DNA of 64,000 nt from Sphingomonas oleivorans (GCF_003050615.1 NZ_NWBU01000017.1:62001-126000), one strand, 5' to 3'. Counted from the stretch's first letter, positions 39,673 to 48,731 are shown. The notes: generated by a model not told the origin, from the sequence alone. Made by a program: numbers and translations.

Positions 39673-40089
39673 ATGTTCCGCAAGCTCGACGACACTATCT
39701 CCGTCGCAGGCCAGATCATGCCCGAGGACGTGGCCGAAGCGGCGGCGCAGGGCTTCACCTCCATCATCAACAACCGGCCGGACGACGAACAGCCCGGCCA
39801 GCCCTCCTCCGCCGAGATCGAGACGGCCGCCAAGGCCGCGGGCCTGAGCTACCGCGCGATCCCGATCAGCCATGCCGGCTTTTCGGAAGACCAGGTCCAG
39901 GCGATGCGCGAGGCGCTGGAGGAGACGTCCGGCCCGGTGCTCGCCTTCTGCCGCTCGGGCACGCGCTCGACGCTCGTCTGGGCGCTGGCGCGATCGAGAA
40001 TGGGCGATGATCCCGCCGCCTTGCAGGCCAAGGCGCGGGGCGCGGGATATGATATCAGCCCCGTCCAGCCCTATCTGGGCGCCGCCTGA
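39673..40089 (+). CDS. TIGR01244/DUF442-type phosphatase-like protein
   Basis: 138 residues. A dual-specificity-phosphatase-like fold with the P-loop CRSGTRSTLVWAL (Cx5R: Cys, then Arg in GTRS). The opening MFRKLDDTISVAGQIMPEDV and FTSIINNRPDDEQPGQP are standard for the TIGR01244 (beta-lactamase-hydrolase-like) group. Some members sit as domains on sulfur-oxidation enzymes; this one stands alone. Real substrate unknown. Confidence 0.85.
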   Translation: MFRKLDDTISVAGQIMPEDVAEAAAQGFTSIINNRPDDEQPGQPSSAEIETAAKAAGLSYRAIPISHAGFSEDQVQAMREALEETSGPVLAFCRSGTRSTLVWALARSRMGDDPAALQAKARGAGYDISPVQPYLGAA

Positions 40090-40104
40090 GACAGGGCAGC
40101 ACGA

Positions 40105-40434
40105 TCAGCCGAACAAGCGTCGCCACCACGGGCGCCCTTCGCCCAGATCGGGCTCGGTATCGATCGCTATCTGCACGCGCCGGCGCGGATCGCCTGCCGC
40201 CACCGCCTGGGAGGCGATTCGAGCGCTCAGATATTTGCCCTTCTCCATCCGCGCGATGATCCATTTCGCGCTCTGCGGATGGATATGCCCGACATGCTCC
40301 CCATTGGCCGTCAGCACCCGGATGGCACGCGAATCGCCGGGATCGCGCTCCAGCAGCACCGGCGTGCCCGGGGCGAGGCCTTCCGCCGAAAAGCCGGCGC
40401 TGCCGGCAGCGAGGGGAACGGTGTAAGCGGTCAT
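40105..40434 (-). CDS. Stand-alone HIRAN-like domain protein
   Basis: 109 residues from the ATG at 40434 (MTAYTVPLAAGSAGFSAEGL). The segment GTPVLLERDPGDSRAIRVLT then NGEHVGHIHPQSAKWIIARM follows the HIRAN pattern (a conserved N/D-x-x-A-I-x-V, G-x-x-(I/V)-G-(Y/H)-I). HIRAN domains are seen on SWI2/SNF2 helicases such as HLTF, where they bind DNA 3' ends. Free-standing versions exist in bacteria with no known job. A longer frame to 40611 lacks support. Confidence 0.65.
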   Translation of the reverse strand: MTAYTVPLAAGSAGFSAEGLAPGTPVLLERDPGDSRAIRVLTANGEHVGHIHPQSAKWIIARMEKGKYLSARIASQAVAAGDPRRRVQIAIDTEPDLGEGRPWWRRLFG

Positions 40435-40645
40435 CGGCAATGCCTGGTCCAGAGCATATGAACCCACTCCAAACGCCCATGCGCCACAAGATGTTCGCGC
40501 AATTCCAGGGCCATGGGAAGAGCCCGAAAGCCGCTGTTCCACAGCCGATCGAATAGGATAATTACCCACCCCTCCGAAGGGAGAGGGGGGCAGAGCGATG
40601 GATATCGACACGTTGGGGCCGAGACGGCCGGAGCGCCTTTCGCCC

Positions 40646-40664
40646 GAGCATGGTCAGGTGAAAA
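40646..40664. repeat. Second copy of a dispersed 19-mer
   Basis: GAGCATGGTCAGGTGAAAA matches 24634-24652 at 18 of 19 bases. Both copies lie just before the stop codon of a minus-strand gene. Confidence 0.6.
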
Positions 40665-40667
40665 TCT

Positions 40668-41087
40668 CTAACGCCCCAACCGGAAATTGGCGCCCAGGCC
40701 GAACACCGTCCGGCCGTCATTTTCCCCGCGCAGGCCCGCGCGCTGGCGGATATGGCGGATGCCGGGCTGCAAGGTGATCCGCTCGCCGAGAGGCAGCCGA
40801 TAATAGAATTCGGCCAGCTCTTTATAGCCGATCGGGCGGGCCAATTTCGCCAGCGCGCCCTTGCGGGCCCATTCGAGACGCCAGGCGCTGTCGACCTCGC
40901 CCTGCGGCAGATCGGCGACCGATGTGCGATAGCGGGCGGCGGATGGAGCAATGGCCTGTCGCTGAGGCAGGATGACGGCTGCCAGTGCCTTCCGATCAAA
41001 CTTCCGATCCGCGACCAGCGTCTTTCCCGCCGCCGGAGAGGCGACGGTCATGATGCATCCGACGATCAGGAACGGACGGACGAACAT
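40668..41087 (-). CDS. Small exported protein ending like an OprB-type porin
   Basis: 139 residues from the ATG at 41087. A signal peptide (about 1-20, LIVGCIMTVASPAAG) is followed by a non-barrel stretch, then the end YKELAEFYYRLPLGERITLQ and GRTVFGLGANFRLGR, which has the strand-turn-strand pattern of the last strands of carbohydrate-selective porins, closing near an aromatic residue. Full porins are about 400 residues, so this is either a deletion derivative or a small family of its own. It may not fold alone in the membrane. Confidence 0.55.
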   Translation of the reverse strand: MFVRPFLIVGCIMTVASPAAGKTLVADRKFDRKALAAVILPQRQAIAPSAARYRTSVADLPQGEVDSAWRLEWARKGALAKLARPIGYKELAEFYYRLPLGERITLQPGIRHIRQRAGLRGENDGRTVFGLGANFRLGR

Positions 41088-41133
41088 GAATCGTGGAACC
41101 CCCAGCCCATCCCACGGTTCCCGGCGGTAATAT

Positions 41134-41919
41134 TCATACCCGGCGGACGAACGCCTCCTCGGCGAGCGAAGCCAGCCGCGCGACGGCGGCAGCATGGATG
41201 GCGGGGCTGGCCGCGAGCACGCCGAACATCTCGCCTTTGGTGCTGTTGTAACGCAGCGGCCGGCCGAGCGCGTCGGTAACGGAGGCACCCGCCTCCTGGG
41301 CGATCAGCGCGGCGGCGGCAATGTCCCATTCATGGCCCCAGCGCAGCGTTGCGAGCAGATCCGCCTCGTCCGCCGCCACCATCGCGATGCGCAGCGCGAT
41401 CGAATTGGGCTTCGCGACTGCGATCAGATCGGCATCCCCCTTCGGCAGAACATCGGCGGGCACGCGCGCTCCGGGAAGCTTGGTGCGGCTGGAGGCGTGC
41501 AGGCGAATGCCGTTGCGGCTCGCCCCACAGCCCGCCGCCGCGCGCCAATGTTCGCCGCGCGCGGGCGCATCGAGCACGCCGATGATCGGGCGTCCGCCCT
41601 CGACGAGCGCGACCGACACCGCCCAGCCCTCGCGTCCGCGCACGAAATCGCGCGTGCCGTCGATCGGGTCGACCACCCAGACGCGCACCCGCGTCAGCCG
41701 CTCGGCGCTGTCCGCCGTCTCCTCGGAAAGCCAGCCTGCTTCCGGATCGAGCGTGCCGAGCCGCTCGCGGAGCAGTGCATCGGCTTCCAGATCGACGTCG
41801 CAGACCGGCTGGCCGGGCAGCTTCTCCCAGCGCTTGTAGCTGCCCCGCCACCGCTTATGCACCATCCGGCCGACTTCGGCGGTGATGGCGCTGACGGCGT
41901 CGAGCAGCCCTTCACGCAC
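41134..41919 (-). CDS. cysQ: 3'(2'),5'-bisphosphate nucleotidase / inositol-phosphatase family (CysQ)
   Basis: 261 residues. Metal-binding motifs: LSEETADSAERL, WVVDPIDGTRDFVRGREGWA (DPIDGT), and HEWDIAAAALIAQEAG. The CysQ/SuhB superfamily removes the 3' phosphate of PAP formed in sulfate assimilation, or acts on inositol phosphates. Its gene overlaps pmbA by eight bases, implying coupling. Confidence 0.85.
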   Translation of the reverse strand: MREGLLDAVSAITAEVGRMVHKRWRGSYKRWEKLPGQPVCDVDLEADALLRERLGTLDPEAGWLSEETADSAERLTRVRVWVVDPIDGTRDFVRGREGWAVSVALVEGGRPIIGVLDAPARGEHWRAAAGCGASRNGIRLHASSRTKLPGARVPADVLPKGDADLIAVAKPNSIALRIAMVAADEADLLATLRWGHEWDIAAAALIAQEAGASVTDALGRPLRYNSTKGEMFGVLAASPAIHAAAVARLASLAEEAFVRRV

Positions 41920-43258
41920 CGGCGACGGTCATCCCGTCGATCCGCAGCGTCGGCGCATCAATCGCGCGGCGGAATTCCAGGTCATTGGCGGGGGTCAGTG
42001 CGCGGAACATCTCCTTGAGATTGCCCGCGACGGTGATCTCCGCAACCGATTCGGCGATCTGGCCATCGCGGATCACGAAGCCCGATGCGCCCCGGCTGTA
42101 ATCGCCCGTCACGCCATTGACGCCCTGGCCGATCAGCTCGGTGACATAGAGGCCGAGCCCGATATCCGCCATTAGCTCCTCGGGTGAAAGCGCGCCCGCC
42201 TCCATATAGAGGTTGGTCACGCCCGCGCCGGGAGGGCCGCCGATCCCGCGCGTGGCATGGCCCGTGGGCTGGAGGCCGAGCTGCCTCGCCGAGGCCGATT
42301 CGAGCAGCCAGCCGGTCAGCACGCCATCGTCGATGATATCGAGCGGCCGGGTCGGCAGCCCCTCCCCGTCATGCGGCTTGGAACGCAGGCCGCGCGGGCG
42401 GAGCGGATCGTCACGCACTCTGATCCCGGGTGCGAATATCTGTTCACCCAGCGCGTCGAGCAGGAAGCTGGTGCGGCGCGCGATTGCCGATCCGGTGATC
42501 GCGCTGACGAGATGGCCGAGCAGGCTCGATCCCACGCGCGGATCGAAGACCACCGGCATCGCGCCGCTCGCCAGCTTGCCCGGATCGAGGCGGGCCACGG
42601 CCCGATCCGCCGCGCGCCGGCCGATGATCGCGGAAGGCTCCAGATCGGCGAAATGGCGGGCGGAGTGATAGGCATAATCGCGCTGCATGCCCCCGCCCTC
42701 GCCCGCGATCACGCTCGCCGAGCAGCCATAGCCGCTCGTCATATAGCTGTTCGCAAAACCATGGCTGGTGGCGAGCGCAATCACCGAGCGGCTGGCGCTG
42801 GCGCCGGCGCCCTCGCTGTTGGTGATGCCGTGAACGGCGCGCGCCGCATCCTCCGCCTCGAGCGCGCGGGCGCGCAGCTCGGCTGGCGCGGGATCGGCGC
42901 CGTCATCCGCGTCTATCTCCGGAATGGCGCCGCGCAGCAGCAGCTCTTCCGGCGCGAGCCCCGCATAGGCATCCTCGGGCGCCTCGCGCGCCATGGCGGC
43001 GGCCCGTTCGACCAGCGCCGCGAGCGCCTGCGGCGACAGATCGGACGACGAAACGCTGGCGGAACGGCGCCCGACGAAGAATCGAAGGCCGATCTCCTCG
43101 CCATCCGAACGCTCGACATCCTCCAGCGCGCCGAGGCGCACCTGCACCTGCGTCGAGGCGTTCATCACATAAAGCGCGTCCGCGGCATCGGCGCCGGCCT
43201 TGCGCGCGGCGGCGACCAGATCGGAGACACGGGCTTCGGCTTGGGAAACGGAAAGCAT
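41912..43258 (-). CDS. pmbA: TldD/PmbA-family metalloprotease subunit PmbA
   Basis: 448 residues. Type features: an N-terminal domain with VSDLVAAARKAGADAADALY, FFVGRRSASVSSSDLSPQAL, then the active domain with IGPGK-like loop RADRAVARLDPGKLASGAMP and VVFDPRVGSSLLGHL, ending NLYMEAGALSPEELMADIG and FVIRDGQIAESVAEITVAGN. TldD/PmbA pairs process small peptides and some antitoxins. No tldD is in the window. It is the first gene of a pmbA-cysQ unit. Confidence 0.92.
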   Translation of the reverse strand: MLSVSQAEARVSDLVAAARKAGADAADALYVMNASTQVQVRLGALEDVERSDGEEIGLRFFVGRRSASVSSSDLSPQALAALVERAAAMAREAPEDAYAGLAPEELLLRGAIPEIDADDGADPAPAELRARALEAEDAARAVHGITNSEGAGASASRSVIALATSHGFANSYMTSGYGCSASVIAGEGGGMQRDYAYHSARHFADLEPSAIIGRRAADRAVARLDPGKLASGAMPVVFDPRVGSSLLGHLVSAITGSAIARRTSFLLDALGEQIFAPGIRVRDDPLRPRGLRSKPHDGEGLPTRPLDIIDDGVLTGWLLESASARQLGLQPTGHATRGIGGPPGAGVTNLYMEAGALSPEELMADIGLGLYVTELIGQGVNGVTGDYSRGASGFVIRDGQIAESVAEITVAGNLKEMFRALTPANDLEFRRAIDAPTLRIDGMTVAGA

Positions 43259-43305
43259 CGGCAGGACTTAGGATCGCGCGGGGTAAAGGGAAAGGGGAGA
43301 ATGAA

Positions 43306-44220
43306 TCAGGATGTGCCGCCAATCACCAGGCAAGCGAGAAACATCAGCATTCCGGCAAAGCGATTGGAGCGGAATTTCGTGAGCGGATCATAAGGATCGG
43401 CGGGCGCCAGCGTCGCCACCTGCCAGCCGAGATGCAGCGCCACAGGCAACAGCGCCGCGAGCGCCAGCGCCTGCGGACGGATCAGCCAGATCGCGCCCGC
43501 CCAGAGGATCAGCGCCAGCAGATAGAAGGCCGAAACGCCGCCGCGCACATGTCGCCCCAGCGCCCGCGCCGAGGATTTGACGCCGGCGAGCGCATCATCC
43601 TCCACATCCTGCAAGGCGTAGATCGTGTCATAGCCGATCACCCAGAAGATCGCGCCGGCATAGAGCAGCAGCACGGGCGGCTCGATCCGCCCCGTCACCG
43701 CCGGCCAGCCGACCAGCGCCGCCCAGGAGAAGACGAGGCCGAGCCATGCCTGCGGCCACCAGGTGATCCGCTTCATGAAGGGATAGGCGGCAACCAGCGC
43801 AAGGCTCGCCAGCGCCACGATCTGCGCCACGCCGTTCAGATGCAGCAGCACGATCAGCCCGACGAGGCACAGCGCCAAGAGATAGATCCATGCCGCCTTG
43901 CGCGACACCCGCCCGCTGGCGATCGGCCGGTCGCGCGTGCGCGCCACCTGCGCATCGAGGTCGCGATCGACGATGTCATTATAGACGCAGCCCGCCCCGC
44001 GCATCGCGACGGCGCCGAGCGCGAACCACAGAAGCAGATCCCATCGCTCCGCCACGCCATTCGCCAGCGCGATCGCCCAGGCGCCCGGCCAGAAGAGCAG
44101 CCAGGCGCCGATCGGCCGATCGAAGCGGGCGAGCTGCACATAGGGGCGGAGGGCGGAGGGGAGCGCGGCGACGAGGCTGCGGCCCTCGCTGTCGGGAACG
44201 ATCTGATCGGGATTGGTCAC
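43306..44220 (-). CDS. ubiA: 4-hydroxybenzoate polyprenyltransferase UbiA
   Basis: 304 residues from a GTG start at 44220 (VTNPDQIVPDSEG), preceded by AAGGAAAG; the frame is open further upstream to 44328 but without a clear start. Eight or nine helices carry the two Asp-rich motifs NDIVDRDLDAQVARTRDRP and YDTIYALQDVEDD that bind Mg and polyprenyl diphosphate. It attaches the isoprenoid tail to 4-hydroxybenzoate in ubiquinone synthesis. It diverges from rsmE. Confidence 0.95.
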   Translation of the reverse strand: MTNPDQIVPDSEGRSLVAALPSALRPYVQLARFDRPIGAWLLFWPGAWAIALANGVAERWDLLLWFALGAVAMRGAGCVYNDIVDRDLDAQVARTRDRPIASGRVSRKAAWIYLLALCLVGLIVLLHLNGVAQIVALASLALVAAYPFMKRITWWPQAWLGLVFSWAALVGWPAVTGRIEPPVLLLYAGAIFWVIGYDTIYALQDVEDDALAGVKSSARALGRHVRGGVSAFYLLALILWAGAIWLIRPQALALAALLPVALHLGWQVATLAPADPYDPLTKFRSNRFAGMLMFLACLVIGGTS

Positions 44221-44291
44221 GCGCTTCCACTTTCCTTGGCCGGGCTTCGGAGCGGATAGGGTGGCGCGCAATTCTTTGCTAGGGGGCGGCC

Positions 44292-45047
44292 ATGCCCGCC
44301 ACACCCGCCTGGCCGCCCGCCAGCACACCCCGCCTGTTCGTCGATCAGCCGCTCGGCCCCGATGCGACCATCCTGCTCGACGGCCCCGCCGCCCATTATC
44401 TCACCGGCGTGATGCGCCTCAAGCCGGGCGCCCCGGTCAAGCTGTTCGACGATGTGAGCGGCGAATGGCTGGCCGAGGTCCGCGACGTCGCCAAGCGCAG
44501 CGTGACGCTCGGCATCAGCGCGCATCTCAGGCCTCGCGAGGCCGTGCCGGACCTGTGGCTGCTTGCAGCACCCATCAAGAAAGGGCGCATCGACTGGGTG
44601 GCGGAGAAGTCCTGCGAGCTGGGCGTCGCCCGGCTGATGCCGGTGCTGACGCAGCGCACGATCGTCGACCGGCTCAATCTCGAACGGCTGCGCGCGCATA
44701 TGATCGAGGCGGCCGAACAATGCGGGCGCACTGCGCTGCCGGAGCTGCATGAGCCGATCAAGCTGGATGCGGCGCTGCGTGACTGGCCGGCCGGACGCGC
44801 GCTGATCTTCGCCGATGAAAATGGCGGCGCGCCCTTCATCGAGGCGGTGAAGCCGGGGCCTGCGGCGATCCTGATCGGCCCCGAAGGCGGCTTCACGGCG
44901 GAGGAGCGCGCGGCGATCCGGGCCTTGCCTCAAGCGGTCGGCGTCTCGCTCGGGCCCCGCATCCTGCGCGCCGATACGGCGATGGCGGCCGCCGTCAGCC
45001 TGTGGATGGCCGCGGCCGGCGACTGGGGCGCGCCTTCAGCCCAGTGA
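44292..45047 (+). CDS. rsmE: 16S rRNA m3U1498 methyltransferase RsmE
   Basis: 251 residues. N-terminal PUA-like part (DGPAAHYLTGVMRLKPGAPV) and SPOUT methyltransferase knot: KKGRIDWVAEKSCELGVARL, LIGPEGGFTAEERAAI and LGPRILRADTAMAAAVSLW. It modifies U1498 on the 30S subunit. Its stop lies in the first unit of a three-fold 13-base tandem repeat. rsmE and gshA read in the same direction, 78 bases apart. Confidence 0.95.
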   Translation: MPATPAWPPASTPRLFVDQPLGPDATILLDGPAAHYLTGVMRLKPGAPVKLFDDVSGEWLAEVRDVAKRSVTLGISAHLRPREAVPDLWLLAAPIKKGRIDWVAEKSCELGVARLMPVLTQRTIVDRLNLERLRAHMIEAAEQCGRTALPELHEPIKLDAALRDWPAGRALIFADENGGAPFIEAVKPGPAAILIGPEGGFTAEERAAIRALPQAVGVSLGPRILRADTAMAAAVSLWMAAAGDWGAPSAQ

Positions 45048-45075
45048 CTCAGCCCAGTAACTCAGCTCAGTGACT
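45037..45075. repeat. Three tandem 13-bp repeats across the rsmE stop codon
   Basis: CAGCCCAGTGACT, CAGCCCAGTAACT and CAGCTCAGTGACT follow head to tail (45037-45049, 45050-45062, 45063-45075). The first includes the rsmE stop TGA, and each unit carries a TGA or TAA. Such a repeat is prone to slippage, which could change the rsmE C-terminus. Confidence 0.85.
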
Positions 45076-45125
45076 GGCAACTTAGCGACTGGCGAAGTAA
45101 GGGGCACGTCGCTAAGGGGCGCGCT

Positions 45126-46499
45126 ATGAGCACGCGCACGACCGCCCAAGGCGAAGATCCCCTGATCACCTCGCGCGATGAGCTCATCGCGCTATTCGCG
45201 GGCGGGGAGAAGCCGGCCGAACGCTGGCGGATCGGCACCGAGCATGAAAAATTCGTCTATTCTACGAAGGATCATCGCGCGCCTTCCTATGAGGAGCCGG
45301 GCGGAATTCACGCACTTCTGATCGGGCTCACCAAATTCGGCTGGGAACCCGTTTATGAGGGCGACAATATCATCGCGCTTTCGGGGCCGGACGGGAATGT
45401 CAGCCTGGAGCCCGCCGGACAGCTCGAGCTTTCGGGCGCGCCGCTCGAAAATCTCCACCAGACCTGCATCGAGACGGGCCGGCATCTCGGGCAGGTGAAG
45501 GAGATTGGCGAGCGGCTGGGGCTGGGCTTCCTCGGCCTCGGCATGTGGCCGGACAAGAAGCGCGACGAGCTGCCGGTCATGCCCAAGGGGCGCTATGCGA
45601 TCATGCTCGATCATATGCCGCGCGTCGGCACGATGGGGCTGGACATGATGCTGCGCACCTGCACCATCCAGACCAATCTCGATTATGCCTCCGAAGCGGA
45701 CATGGTGAAGAAGTTCCGCGTGAGCCTGGCGCTGCAGCCGCTCGCGACCGCGCTCTTCGCCAACTCGCCCTTCTTGGAAGGCAAGCCCAACGGCTATCTT
45801 TCCTATCGCAGCCATGTCTGGACGGACACGGATCCGCATCGCACGGGCATGCTGCCCTTCGTGTTCGAGGATGGCTTCGGCTACGAACGCTATGCCGACT
45901 ATATGCTCGACGTGCCGATGTATTTCGTCTTTCGCGACGGCAAATATATCGACGCGGCGGGCCTCAGCTTCCGCGATTTCCTGGACGGCCGCCTGCCCGT
46001 CCTGCCCGGCGAGACGCCGCGGCTCGGCGACTGGTCCGATCATCTCTCCACGGCATTCCCCGAGGTCCGGCTCAAGAGCTTCCTCGAGATGCGCGGCGCG
46101 GACGGCGGCCCGTGGAGCCGGATCTGCGCCCTGCCCGCCTTCTGGGTCGGGCTGCTCTATGATTCCTCCGCGCTGGACGCGGCGTGGGACGAGGTGAAGC
46201 ACTGGACGATCGAGGATCATGAACGCATCCGCGCCGAGGTGCCACGCATAGGGCTGGAAGCACGCGGACCGCGCGGGCGGACGCTGCAGCAGCTCGGTGC
46301 GCGCATCCTCGATATCGCCCATGCCGGCCTCGCCGCGCGCAACCGCCTCAATCCGGCGGGCGAGAATGAAACCGGCTTCCTCGATCCGCTGCGGGAGATT
46401 GTCGCCTCGGGCAAGGTACCGGCGCAACGGCTGCTCGATCGCTATCATGGCGAATGGCAGGGCGATGTGAGCCGCGTCTATGACGAGATGAGTTTCTGA
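45126..46499 (+). CDS. gshA: Glutamate-cysteine ligase, plant/alphaproteobacterial type
   Basis: 457 residues, GCS2 family. Key motifs: WRIGTEHEKFVYSTKDHRA, LSGPDGNVSLEPAGQLELSG, LDHMPRVGTMGLDMMLRTC, EMRGADGGPWSRICALPAFW. It makes gamma-glutamylcysteine for glutathione. This type differs from E. coli GshA and is the usual one in alphaproteobacteria and plants. It precedes a terminator. Confidence 0.95.
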   Translation: MSTRTTAQGEDPLITSRDELIALFAGGEKPAERWRIGTEHEKFVYSTKDHRAPSYEEPGGIHALLIGLTKFGWEPVYEGDNIIALSGPDGNVSLEPAGQLELSGAPLENLHQTCIETGRHLGQVKEIGERLGLGFLGLGMWPDKKRDELPVMPKGRYAIMLDHMPRVGTMGLDMMLRTCTIQTNLDYASEADMVKKFRVSLALQPLATALFANSPFLEGKPNGYLSYRSHVWTDTDPHRTGMLPFVFEDGFGYERYADYMLDVPMYFVFRDGKYIDAAGLSFRDFLDGRLPVLPGETPRLGDWSDHLSTAFPEVRLKSFLEMRGADGGPWSRICALPAFWVGLLYDSSALDAAWDEVKHWTIEDHERIRAEVPRIGLEARGPRGRTLQQLGARILDIAHAGLAARNRLNPAGENETGFLDPLREIVASGKVPAQRLLDRYHGEWQGDVSRVYDEMSF

Positions 46500-46799
46500 T
46501 CGCCCATCCTCCCACCGCCATATTTCGCACTTGCACAAATCATCTCGCAGGTGCAAAAAGGATGGGCCTTTCAGGCATTCTCTCCTGACCCTTCGGCCGG
46601 CCCAGCAAGACCGGCCTTTTTTTTGGCTCGCATCGACGGGAACCCTGTCCATGCCGCCTCGGCCACGCCAGCATCGCGGGCGCACATCCCGAATATAGGC
46701 CGAATATAGGCGACGCCTTACGAAATATCGTCGTGCTGGTTCCGTAACTATCCTATCCTGCACGGCATCGCACGGCCGCATCGGGCAAGCAGGGAATAT
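46500..46799. other. Intergenic region between gshA and the FixJ-like gene
   Basis: No gene seen. It contains the gshA terminator (46595-46624), an 11-base tandem duplication CGAATATAGGC at 46690-46700 and 46701-46711, and a TTACG (46718-46722) facing CGTAA (46743-46747) that could be a dimeric response-regulator site for the next gene. Confidence 0.55.
46595..46624 (+). terminator. Rho-independent terminator downstream of gshA
   Basis: GGCCGG (46595-46600) pairs with CCGGCC (46611-46616), followed by eight T (46617-46624). Confidence 0.85.
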
Positions 46800-47444
46800 A
46801 TGACGGATACGGCAATCGTTCACATCGTCGACGATGACGAATCGCTGCGGCTCTCCCTCGACAGCCTGTTCCGTTCGGTGGGTCTCGCCACGCGGCTCCA
46901 CGGTTCGGCGCGCAGCTTCCTCGATGCGGATCGCCCCGAGCTTCCGGGCTGCCTCGTCCTCGACATCCGCCTGCCCGGGATGAGCGGGCTCGATTTCCAG
47001 GCACAACTCGCCGCGGCCGGCATCCATATCCCGATCATCCTGATGACTGGCCATGGCGATATTCCGATGACGGTCAGGGGCATGAAAGCCGGCGCAGTCG
47101 ATTTCCTCACCAAGCCCTTCCGCGATCAGGACATGCTCGATGCCGTCGCCACCGCGGTCGAGCGCGATCGCATCCGCCGCGCGGCGGAGATCGGTGCGGC
47201 CGATCTCATCGGCTTGTTCGAAACCCTGTCCCCGCGCGAGCGGCAGGTGATGGCGCTCGTCACGGCCGGCAGGATGAACAAGCAGGTCGCGGGCGAACTG
47301 GCGCTCAGCGAGATCACGGTGAAGATCCATCGCGGCCATGCCATGCGCAAGATGGGCGCGCGCTCGCTCGCCGATCTCGTCCGCATGGCCGAAGCGCTCA
47401 AGCTCAAGCCCGACGGCAGCATCGATCGTCACGCAGCCCTATGA
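46800..47444 (+). CDS. FixJ/NarL-type response regulator, orphan
   Basis: 214 residues. Receiver domain with acidic pocket IVDDDES, phospho-Asp55 in LVLDIRLPGMSGLDF, and ILMTGHGDIPMTVRGMKAGA, a FixJ-style receiver. The LuxR-type HTH (about 142-205) has LSPRERQVMALVTAGRMNKQ and LALSEITVKIHRGHAMRKMG. No histidine kinase is adjacent, though the hybrid kinase near spt could in principle signal to it. It probably controls its own promoter through the inverted TTACG/CGTAA. Confidence 0.92.
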   Translation: MTDTAIVHIVDDDESLRLSLDSLFRSVGLATRLHGSARSFLDADRPELPGCLVLDIRLPGMSGLDFQAQLAAAGIHIPIILMTGHGDIPMTVRGMKAGAVDFLTKPFRDQDMLDAVATAVERDRIRRAAEIGAADLIGLFETLSPRERQVMALVTAGRMNKQVAGELALSEITVKIHRGHAMRKMGARSLADLVRMAEALKLKPDGSIDRHAAL

Positions 47445-47807
47445 TTCCAATATACGCCCGGAAGGTGCAAGCCGGCGCCACGTTGCTTTCGATGGAGTCC
47501 AGCCATCCGAAATGGGCATAGGCCGATAGGAAGGGAGCGGGCCGGCCAGGGGGGGCGTGCCGGCCCGCTCGATGACGCATTCAGCGGGGAGAATGCATCG
47601 ATCAGACGGTTGGGGGGAACGATCCGTCCGTGCCTTCCTTATGCACCCGCCATCCGCATCTTCCTATTCTACGAGGGTAGCACATACCCATATCTTGGTA
47701 TGGGTTCCGTCCCTTTCGCGTTCCAGGCCATGCTGGCGGAAGCAGCTCTTCTTTCCAAAGATCGAATGAGCCGCAAACGAGGCGACGGCTTGGCCGCTTC
47801 CCGGCAT
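47445..47807. other. Intergenic region between the FixJ-like and LysR genes
   Basis: No convincing gene. It includes the inverted repeat 47535-47570. Small open frames here lack ribosome-binding sites and family features. Confidence 0.55.
47535..47570. terminator. Perfect 12-bp stem-loop between convergent genes
   Basis: GAGCGGGCCGGC (47535-47546) pairs with GCCGGCCCGCTC (47559-47570) around a 12-base loop. No T-run follows, so termination is likely but not certain. Confidence 0.55.
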
Positions 47808-48710
47808 CTATCGGCCGGCAGGCATCGTCCCGATAAAGTCCAGGAAGGCGCGCAACGGCGGCGCCATCTGCCGGCGGCTCGGATAATAGAGATAGAAGCC
47901 GGGGAAGGCTGGCGACCAGTCTTTCAGCAGGTGCACCAGCTTGCCGTCCGCGATCAGGTCCCGGACCTGATGTTCGAAGAGATAGGCAATGCCGACGCCA
48001 TCCAGAGCGACGCGGATCAGAATGTCCGGTTCGTTGACGACCAGAGGCCCTTCCACCGCGGCTTCCAGCCTCTCGCCGCCGCTCTCGAACTCCCATCGGT
48101 AGATGCTCAAATCGGTGGGCCAGCGATAGTTCAGGCACTGATGGTGCTGCAGGTCACGGGGCGAACCGGGCGTTCCGAAGCGTTCCAGATAGGAAGGTGC
48201 GGCCACGACCATCATCTCCAGCTCCCCGCTGAGCTTCACGGCGACCATATCCTTCTCGAGCCTCTCGCCCAGCCGCACGCCAGCATCGAAGCCGCCGGTC
48301 ACGATATCGACCAGCCGGTCGTCGGCGACGATGTCGAACGTGATATCGGGATAGGCTTCGAGAAACGGGCCGATCAGCGGCGCGAGATAGTGGATGGCGG
48401 CAAGGCGCGTGGCGTTGATCCGCAGAAGCCCCGCAGGCGTATCGCGCAGCGCGGTGACGTCAGCAACCGCCGCGTCGAGATCGGCGAGCGCGGGCAACAG
48501 GCGGGTCAGGAATCTCGCGCCCGCCTCGCTTGGCGCTACGCTGCGGGTGGTGCGGTTGAGAAGCCTGACCCCGAGGCGCTCCTCCAACCCCCGGATCGTC
48601 TGACTGAGCGCGGATGCTGAAATGCCCAAATGCGCTGCGGCGCGCACGAAACTGCCATGTTCGACGATGGCCGCGAAGGCCCGGAGCTCCGCATAGTCAC
48701 TCCCGCGCAT
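47808..48710 (-). CDS. LysR-family transcriptional regulator
   Basis: 300 residues. N-terminal winged HTH: ELRAFAAIVEHGSFVRAAAH, LGISASALSQTIRGLEERLG, VRLLNRTTRSVAPSEAG. The effector-binding fold follows with FDIVADDRLVDIVTGGFDAG. It diverges from the aldo-keto reductase gene with 96 bases between the starts, the standard arrangement for a LysR regulator and its target. Confidence 0.93.
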   Translation of the reverse strand: MRGSDYAELRAFAAIVEHGSFVRAAAHLGISASALSQTIRGLEERLGVRLLNRTTRSVAPSEAGARFLTRLLPALADLDAAVADVTALRDTPAGLLRINATRLAAIHYLAPLIGPFLEAYPDITFDIVADDRLVDIVTGGFDAGVRLGERLEKDMVAVKLSGELEMMVVAAPSYLERFGTPGSPRDLQHHQCLNYRWPTDLSIYRWEFESGGERLEAAVEGPLVVNEPDILIRVALDGVGIAYLFEHQVRDLIADGKLVHLLKDWSPAFPGFYLYYPSRRQMAPPLRAFLDFIGTMPAGR

Positions 48711-48731
48711 TATGCCCTATTTCCTGAATAG

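Noticed and set aside
45192-47432. 746-codon minus-strand open frame
   Set aside because: Antisense to gshA and the FixJ-like gene, with no ribosome-binding site or recognisable domain.
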